In this document: piece by piece, positions 1 to 4,765 of the stretch
Layout: every line of letters begins with the position of its first letter
How positions within the stretch are numbered: position 1 is the stretch's first letter
Origin: an uncultured Blautia sp.
Lineage (GTDB): Bacteria; Bacillota; Clostridia; Lachnospirales; Lachnospiraceae
Direction: 5' to 3'
Assembly: GCF_947654165.1 (NCBI RefSeq)
Contig: NZ_CANTKB010000052.1
Location: 1 to 10,321 of the forward strand
Length of the DNA stretch: 10,321 nt
The notes under the pieces: model-generated
The model's input: only the letters and a program-made list of their open reading frames with translations
Databases searched by the model: none
Told to the model about the DNA's origin: nothing
Made by a program: the position numbers and the translations under genes

Positions 1-1
1 A

Positions 2-61
2 AAAATGGAATCTGAAAGCCTTGATTTTACTGGGCTGAAGATTCCGAGAGATTATTTTTGA
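2..61 (+). CDS. Possible C-terminal tail of an upstream gene (partial)
   Basis: An open frame enters from the left edge and ends at TGA 59-61. Its last residues read ESLDFTGLKIPRDYF. The stop lies about 20 bases before the recombinase ATG, a normal spacing for adjacent genes in one operon. I do not recognise the family. Twenty codons without a stop is weak evidence, so this could be chance. Confidence 0.25.
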   Translation, partial: KMESESLDFTGLKIPRDYF

Positions 62-66
62 AAAAT

Positions 67-71
67 GGAGG
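67..71 (+). promoter_or_regulatory. Ribosome binding site deciding the recombinase start
   Basis: GGAGG lies 10 bases before ATG 82. This supports ATG 82 over the TTG at 58, which would place the ribosome site inside the coding region. Confidence 0.6.
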
Positions 72-81
72 AAACAAAAAT

Positions 82-698
82 ATGAATATATACGGATATG
101 TAAGGGTATCCAGCAATGACCAGAATGAAGAACGGCAGATGATTGCCCTGCGGGAGACAGAGGTGCCTGCGAAAAATATTTTCATGGACAAGCGGTCTGG
201 CAAGGATTTTGACCGCCCTAATTATAAGAAGCTGGTAAAAAGTTAAAAGCCGGGGATTTGCTGTATATTTTAAGCATTGACCGACTGGGACGTAATTATG
301 AGGAAATTCAGAAACAATGGCGTATTCTCACGAAAGAAATCGGCATTGATATTTGTGTGTTGGATATGCCGCTTTTAGATACTCGAAAAGGTAAAGACCT
401 AATGGGAACTTTTATCGCTGATCTTGTGCTACAAATCCTATCTTTTGTAGCACAGAGCGAGCGTGAAAACATTAAGAAACGGCAGGCTGAGGGAATCGCC
501 GCAGCGAAAGCAAGAGGGGTGAAATTCGGCAGACCTGAAAAGGAAGTCCCGGATGATTTTGGAAAAATCGTCCACGCCTGGGAACAAAAAAGACTCCCTT
601 TTGAAGAAGTCCTTAATCAATGCAATATGAGCGAAGCCACGTTTTACCGCAAATTGCGGGAACACAGGCTTCTCAAAGGCGAAAAACTGAAGCGATAA
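82..698 (+). pseudogene. Serine recombinase (resolvase/invertase family), split by a -1 frameshift
   Basis: Small serine recombinase of about 205 residues that would cut and rejoin DNA at paired crossover sites. The N-terminal part (82-246) starts MNIYGYVRVSSNDQNEERQ and contains the catalytic Ser in the YxRVSS motif. The second frame (read from about 240 to 698) contains the SIDRLGRNYEEI motif, the long E-helix region (LSFVAQSERENIKKRQAEG) and a C-terminal helix-turn-helix (about NMSEATFYRKLREH). The two parts are out of register by -1 at an A5 run (237-241): frame one reads V-K-S-stop, while stepping back one base reads V-K-K-L-K-A-G-D, the sequence expected for the family. It is therefore either inactivated by loss of one A or expressed by slippage on A-AAA. 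Nearby hix-like sites are its likely substrate. Family assignment is firm; activity is unknown. Confidence 0.85.
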
Positions 699-709
699 CA
701 GTAATATGG

Positions 710-735
710 CTATCAAAAGGTGTACCTTTTGATAA
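710..735 (+). repeat. Crossover site 1, hix-like, central GT
   Basis: A 26-bp site made of a 12-bp left arm CTATCAAAAGGT, centre GT (722-723) and a right arm ACCTTTTGATAA. The arms are inverted repeats (11 of 12). The 12+2+12 layout and the TTATCAAAA outer sequence resemble the Hin/Gin family crossover sites, in which the enzyme makes a 2-base staggered cut at the centre. It lies 12 bp after the recombinase stop codon. Confidence 0.7.
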
Positions 736-857
736 TATTGGATCGAGATGTCACTAAAGCTGTCGGGATGAAAAACATGTCGGAAAATCCTGCTATTTGC
801 TTGTGATTTCAAGAGATTACCTATATAATGATAATGGTTAGTTGGCTATTAAAAGGT
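724..857. other. Predicted invertible promoter segment
   Basis: DNA between the centres of the two inverted hix-like sites. It has no convincing gene and carries one good promoter near its right end, pointing right toward the epimerase/GAF remnant and the signalling operon. Inversion would point that promoter left, antisense to the recombinase gene. I read the reverse complement of the segment and saw no comparable promoter facing the operon in that state. This is the expected form of an ON/OFF phase switch, with the present sequence in the ON orientation. Inversion itself is inferred, not seen. Confidence 0.6.
801..829 (+). promoter_or_regulatory. Sigma-A type promoter inside the invertible segment
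   Basis: TTGTGA (801-806), a 17-bp spacer and a perfect TATAAT (824-829). Transcription would start near 836, just inside crossover site 2, so that site would form a hairpin at the 5' end of the mRNA. The leader to the first start codon (1052) would be about 215 nt. Confidence 0.65.
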
Positions 858-871
858 ACACCTTTTGACAA
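846..871 (-). repeat. Crossover site 2, hix-like, central AC (inverted register)
   Basis: The second 26-bp site has left arm CTATTAAAAGGT, centre AC (858-859) and right arm ACCTTTTGACAA. Read on the minus strand its centre is GT, matching site 1, so the two overlaps are compatible only in inverted orientation. An 18-bp core (TCAAAAGGTGTACCTTTT) is identical between site 1 and the reverse complement of site 2. Centre-to-centre spacing is 136 bp. Confidence 0.68.
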
Positions 872-879
872 TATCTGAG

Positions 880-1002
880 TGAAATGTGGTAGGAATTAAG
901 AAAATAAACAGTAATAACATCGCTCACCAATTGGCGTGGGTTGCCGTAGTCGTAAACTGACCATAGCCGCCCCACGGCAAAACGAAAAGGTGGCTGGAGA
1001 TG
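880..1002 (+). other. Gene-free leader with two competing stems
   Basis: Untranslated stretch between crossover site 2 and the first downstream gene. CGTGGG (935-940) can pair with CCCACG (971-976), and TTGCCGT (941-947) can pair with ACGGCAA (974-980). The right-hand partners overlap, so only one stem can form at a time. It is locally GC-rich next to AT-rich flanks. A T8 run follows at 1009-1016, but no stem directly abuts it. I do not recognise a known riboswitch class; the c-di-GMP GEMM-I signature is absent. Confidence 0.3.
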
Positions 1003-1031
1003 TTGAAATTTTTTTTGCATCCATATATAAT
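1003..1031 (+). promoter_or_regulatory. Second promoter candidate, outside the invertible segment
   Basis: TTGAAA (1003-1008), 17 bp, TATAAT (1026-1031). Transcription would start near 1038, inside or at the edge of the GAGAGGAAAG ribosome site before ATG 1052, leaving an unusually short leader. The match is good, but the region is AT-rich, so a chance match is possible. If real, it would give basal expression independent of the switch. Confidence 0.35.
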
Positions 1032-1051
1032 ATTGAGAGGAAAGCATAATT

Positions 1052-1258
1052 ATGAAAATTGTCTATATTGGAACAAATGGCGGGCTGGCTGAGACACTAG
1101 TTGAGCGAATGTGGCAGGAGGGGAATGATGTCTACCTCCTATCAGACAAAGAACTTTCACAAAAACCAAAGAAAGGCTCTCTGCACCACTTTTACCGAAT
1201 TCCCCGCAAGGGGAAAGCTTTGGAAAACTCCTGTGATCCATTTCGCCGGATTGTGTGA
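1052..1258 (+). pseudogene. NAD-epimerase-like protein, N-terminal fragment
   Basis: Starts MKIVYIGTNGGLAETLVERM, a beta-alpha-beta Rossmann start in which the third Gly of GxxGxxG is Ala13. GAGAGGAAAG upstream serves as ribosome site. At about 1217-1221 the frame is lost: this frame continues ALENSC to TGA 1256-1258, while the -1 frame continues FGKLL, then TGA 1234-1236, then SISPDCVIFAG into the next fragment. One missing base and one nonsense change (probably from an Arg codon) therefore separate the pieces. The stop overlaps a GTG (GTGA, 1255-1258), so coupled translation of the next piece is possible in principle. I infer that the original was one gene, 1052 to about 2685. Confidence 0.65.
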
Positions 1259-2070
1259 TATTTGCCGGTAAATACTACATAAGCAGCACCCATGAGGAGG
1301 AGTCGGATGCAGATGTGACCCTGCTGGCTCAGTCATTGCGGGCGGCTGCCGCGTTTCCGCATGTGAAATTCATTTTGCTGTCATCCATAGAGGTGTATGG
1401 GAAGACCAGTGGAAGAGCCGATGAATCTGCGGAGCGTGCTGCCGTCAGCGAACGAGGAGTCCGATTTATCCGTGAGGAACAGCTTCTGGACATTTACCGG
1501 AAACAGCACGGTATGGATGCGGTAATCCTTCGGGCATCGCAGCTCTATACCAACCGGCCCAAAGAGGGTGAAAGCGATATCTTGAGCCGGAACTTTTTCA
1601 ACGCCGCCCATCCGGATGTCCATATGTCGAACAATGTGTTCCAGCCGCTTCATGTTTCCGATTTCGTGGATGCAGTTAAGCGGGTGCTGGATGCCGGAAA
1701 TCAGTATGTTTACAATGTCTGCGGAAGTGCTGAGGTTTCCCAAAAGTGCCTGTACCAGATGGTCTGCCAACATGAGAAACTTTCGGAGCAGGATATCCAG
1801 TGGGAGGACTCCGGCTGCGTTACCCTGGCGGACAGCGGCCGGATCAGGCAGGAACTGGGATGGAGCGATTTTCGAAATCTGGAGGAACAGCTACAGGAGG
1901 GGGAGATTACATATGAGAGAGCACCGGTGGAGTGCCGGAAGAAGAAAAAGAGGATTGTTCCGGTGGGAATCCGTCAGCTTGTGGAAAATCCTCTGATTTT
2001 TGCTGTGTTTTTTGCCTTGAGTTCCCTTTGCGGCTGTGCTGGCTGGCGGTTATGGAATTTGTATTTGTAG
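1255..2070 (+). pseudogene. NAD-epimerase-like protein, main fragment with first membrane helix
   Basis: Resembles the extended short-chain dehydrogenase/epimerase fold: HVKFILLSSIEVYGKTSG corresponds to the SSxxVYG strand, and HGMDAVILRASQLYTNRP to the vviLRpsnvYGP strand. The catalytic YxxxK is not visible where expected, before EEQLLDIY (VRFIR stands there), so the domain probably has no epimerase activity even if intact. A basic stretch (CRKKKKR) precedes a hydrophobic segment (NPLIFAVFFALSSL), after which the frame shifts into the coiled-coil/GAF reading frame. An epimerase-like domain joined to a membrane GAF protein recalls PelX/PelD of Pel polysaccharide clusters; this is inference by architecture only. 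No pelE/A/F/G-like genes are present in the window. Confidence 0.6.
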
Positions 2071-2678
2071 GGCTTATGGTCAGCTATACCGCCAATATGC
2101 TCAGGGAAGATGCCCGGAGTGTCCGCCAGGATTTGGAGATGCTAAAGGAGGAGTATGAGGATTTAAAGGACATTAACGAGGAAAACGTACTTATCAAAAA
2201 CGAGTATGAGCAGCGACTCCTGACATCCAAGTCCGGCTTTCCAAAGCTGTATGACCTGATCAGCCGCCTGATGGTTCAAGAGCCGGATCGTATCCTCTTG
2301 GAGGCTATGCAGGTTATCTCCGAGCTGGTCCGTACGGATACGGTGGCTGTCTACCATGGGCAGGCAGGAAGTCCTTGGCTCCGGTTGGTGGGAGCACTTT
2401 CAGAAAGTTCCGTAATGGACGGAAAGTCGTGGAATCTTTCCGATTCTCCAAAGATCTGTGATGCGGTAATGCGAGGGGAACTCTATCAAGGAGAGTTTGG
2501 GAGTGGCGAACCCGCCATAGTAATGCCCATTGTCTGCCAGGATGTTCCAGAGGCGGTGGTTCTCATAAAGAAGCTGCCTTATGAGTGCGAGACACTGTAT
2601 CATATCAATCTGCTGAAAACTATGTCTTTGTTGCTGCACCGACGAATGGAGAAGCTCGATAGCTTTTTGATGTGCTGA
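2052..2678 (+). pseudogene. Membrane-anchored coiled-coil/GAF-like domain, 3' part of the decayed fusion (PelD-like?)
   Basis: Chosen from ATG 2052, though the frame is open from GTG 1932. In order: a hydrophobic helix (MEFVFVGLMVSYTANM, residues 1-16), a charged coiled coil (about 17-60, LEMLKEEYEDLKDINEENV), then a globular domain with GAF-like features (SGFPKLYDLISRLM, ISELVRTDTVAVYHG, AIVMPIVCQ). No GGDEF domain follows. It joins the preceding fragment through a frameshift within 2005-2051. The 3' end is also shifted: the current frame ends SFLMC, but one extra T in the T5 run near 2661-2666 would give SFFDVLKR and stop at 2685. It could still be made as a separate small membrane protein, but no good ribosome site precedes ATG 2052. 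Confidence 0.5.
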
Positions 2679-2741
2679 AACGGTAAGCGGTGCGGATAGA
2701 ATATAAGTTGAATAGAACGCTTTTGAAGGAGATTAGGTGTG

Positions 2742-4379
2742 ATGGGAAAACAAACAATTTTAATCGTTGATGATTCAGAGATGAATCGTGATCTTCTGAT
2801 AGATATTCTGGAAGATCAATATGATCTGATAGAGGCTGAGAATGGGGTAAAAGCAATCGAAATTCTTGCAGAGCAAAGAGAAGCGATATCTCTTGTGCTT
2901 TTGGATATTATGATGCCCGAGATGGATGGATTTGGAGTGCTCAGTCATATCTATCAAAATCATTGGAATGAATCATTTGCAGTGATTATGATTTCTGCCG
3001 ATGATTCTCCGGTGAATATAAAACGTGCCTATGACCTGGGGGCGTTTGATTATATCAGCCGCCCATTTGACGCTGCGATTGTCCAGCGCAGGATTTCCAA
3101 TACCATGTGTTTATATGTGCGTCAAAAACATCTTGAACAGCTGGTCATAGAGCAATTTTATGAGAATGAGAATAATAATAGACTGATGATTGCAATCTTA
3201 TCTCATATTGTAGAGTTTCGTAATGGGGAAAGCGGAGCCCATGTACTGCATGTAAATCAGATCACGGAGCTTTTGCTGAAGCAATTGATTTTGCATACGG
3301 ATCAGTATCCGTTGTCCCAATCAGATATTACTTTGATAGGCATGGCTTCCTCACTACATGATATTGGGAAGATTGCGATATCGGAAGAGGTTTTGAATAA
3401 ACCCGGACGTCTTACCGATGAGGAATTCGAGATCATAAAAACCCATGCGGCAATCGGCGCTGACATATTATTAAGCTTGCCGGCGGATCAGCAATCGGTT
3501 CCCCTTGTCAGGATGGCATTTGAAATCTGCCGGTGGCATCATGAACGATATGACGGTAAGGGATATCCGGATGGATTAAAAGGAGATGATATTCCGATTG
3601 CGGCTCAGGTGGTTGCGCTTGCGGATGTGTATGATGCATTGACCAGTGAGCGATGTTATAAGAAAGCTTATTCACATGAAGACGCTTTGAACATGATTTT
3701 AGACGGACAATGTGGTTCTTTCAATCCGCTCCTGTTACAGTGCCTGCAGGAAATCACGACGGTTCTGAAACAGGAACTGACAAAGAACGTGTCGGGACAG
3801 AATATGATGCAGAGAACAGGTGGGGGAATAGACTATGGCAGAATATTTTCCGGCAAAAAGTATAACTTTCAGTCTCAGCAGCAGAAGACTTGGAAGATGT
3901 TATATACGGATCCGTTAACAGGTGTTTACAACCGCCGCTATTATGATGACTATATTCAGAATGCTGAAGATATCCAGACGGCTGTTATGATAGATGTAGA
4001 TAACTTTAAACATATTAATGATAACTATGGGCACGATGCAGGGGATATCGTGCTTCACAGCATTGCCCAGACGATTTTATCCTGTGTACGAAAAACAGAT
4101 GCTGTTATCCGTTATGGTGGCGATGAATTTGCTGTTATCTTTTATCAGATACCGGAAGATGTGTTTGAGACAAAATTGGAAAGAATGAGATATTTAGTTG
4201 AGGCTCTCAGTGTGAATGAGTATCCGGAAATTCATATGTCTATAAGCGTAGGCGGGGCATACGGAACAAAAAGAGCAAAGGAACTCTTTAAAATTGCAGA
4301 CCGTATGATGTATCAATCGAAGCTTACGAAAAATCAGGTGAACATCTGTTTCCTGGATAAGAAAGCAGAGAGCGTGTAA
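2742..4379 (+). CDS. REC-HD-GYP-GGDEF response regulator, bifunctional c-di-GMP enzyme
   Basis: A 545-residue cytoplasmic regulator predicted both to make and to degrade c-di-GMP under phosphorelay control. Receiver domain (about 5-125): acidic D10/D11, phosphoacceptor D55 (LLDIMMPEMDG), S85 for the usual Thr/Ser, and Arg107 in place of the near-invariant Lys (YISRPF). HD-GYP phosphodiesterase domain (about 150-345): H206-D207 (LHDIGKIAI), HH at 266-267, GYP at 274-276 (DGKGYPDGLKGD). GGDEF cyclase domain (about 388-540): DPLTGVYNRR, intact GGDEF at 459-463, and an RxxD inhibitory site (R450-D453) exactly five residues upstream. ATG 2742 is chosen with AAGGAG 10 bases upstream; GTG 2739 adds one residue and is possible. 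It heads a run of three signalling genes, 18 bases before the Hpt gene. Which activity dominates cannot be told from sequence. Confidence 0.93.
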   Translation: MGKQTILIVDDSEMNRDLLIDILEDQYDLIEAENGVKAIEILAEQREAISLVLLDIMMPEMDGFGVLSHIYQNHWNESFAVIMISADDSPVNIKRAYDLGAFDYISRPFDAAIVQRRISNTMCLYVRQKHLEQLVIEQFYENENNNRLMIAILSHIVEFRNGESGAHVLHVNQITELLLKQLILHTDQYPLSQSDITLIGMASSLHDIGKIAISEEVLNKPGRLTDEEFEIIKTHAAIGADILLSLPADQQSVPLVRMAFEICRWHHERYDGKGYPDGLKGDDIPIAAQVVALADVYDALTSERCYKKAYSHEDALNMILDGQCGSFNPLLLQCLQEITTVLKQELTKNVSGQNMMQRTGGGIDYGRIFSGKKYNFQSQQQKTWKMLYTDPLTGVYNRRYYDDYIQNAEDIQTAVMIDVDNFKHINDNYGHDAGDIVLHSIAQTILSCVRKTDAVIRYGGDEFAVIFYQIPEDVFETKLERMRYLVEALSVNEYPEIHMSISVGGAYGTKRAKELFKIADRMMYQSKLTKNQVNICFLDKKAESV

Positions 4380-4397
4380 AGAGGAGGAGAAAGAATT

Positions 4398-4760
4398 ATG
4401 AATTTAAAAGAATGTTACATAATTTTTGGCGGTGACTATGATGAGGTGCTGGGCAGATTGAGACGGGAACAGACTGTGAAGAAATTCGTATACAAATTTT
4501 TGGATGATAAAAGTTTTTTTCAGTTTGAGTCTTCTATGGAAAACAAAGAGTATGAGGAGGCACTCCGGGCTGTTCATACACTCAAAGGAATTTGCCAGAA
4601 TCTGTCGTTTAGCAGACTGTACGAAAGCAGCAGTCTGGTGACAAATGCGTTGAAAGAGAATGATTATGATAAAGCAATCGAGATGATGCCACAATTGTCA
4701 GAGGATTATCATCAGATTATTCATTCTGTTGAAGAATACAAGAACTCTAAGGAGGAATAA
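4398..4760 (+). CDS. Stand-alone Hpt phosphotransfer protein
   Basis: A 120-residue helical protein that would shuttle phosphate between receiver domains. The Hpt signature AVHTLKGICQNLSF places the phosphoacceptor at His60, followed by the helices typical of the four-helix bundle (LYESSSLVTNALKENDYDKA). There are no membrane segments. A strong GGAGG lies 10 bases before ATG. It lies 18 bases after the c-di-GMP regulator and 5 bases before the hybrid kinase, so the likely role is to pass phosphate from the kinase receiver domains to Asp55 of the regulator. The N-terminal 40 residues are longer than a minimal Hpt and carry no motif I recognise. The gene contains a long T run near 4514-4520 that is in frame, which argues against generally poor homopolymer reads here. 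Confidence 0.9.
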   Translation: MNLKECYIIFGGDYDEVLGRLRREQTVKKFVYKFLDDKSFFQFESSMENKEYEEALRAVHTLKGICQNLSFSRLYESSSLVTNALKENDYDKAIEMMPQLSEDYHQIIHSVEEYKNSKEE

Positions 4761-4765
4761 CGTCA

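Noticed and set aside
985..993. AAAAGGTGG as a third crossover half-site
   Set aside because: Only seven bases match the site arm and there is no partner arm or central dinucleotide.
920..1000. c-di-GMP (GEMM) riboswitch in the leader
   Set aside because: Attractive because the operon makes c-di-GMP, but the conserved core segments of GEMM-I are absent and no GEMM-II layout could be recognised.
838..1047. Minus-strand open frame over the leader, with RFAVGRLWSVYDYGNPRQLVSD looking protein-like
   Set aside because: It has no clear ribosome site, overlaps crossover site 2 and both promoter candidates, and I cannot tie it to a family. The GC-rich stretch that makes it look coding is equally explained by the paired stems. 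A translated search of 900-1000 on the minus strand would settle it.
1616..1996. Alternative plus-strand frame inside the epimerase-like gene
   Set aside because: Composition is Arg/Trp/Ser-rich with no motif, while the overlapping frame carries clear Rossmann-fold features.
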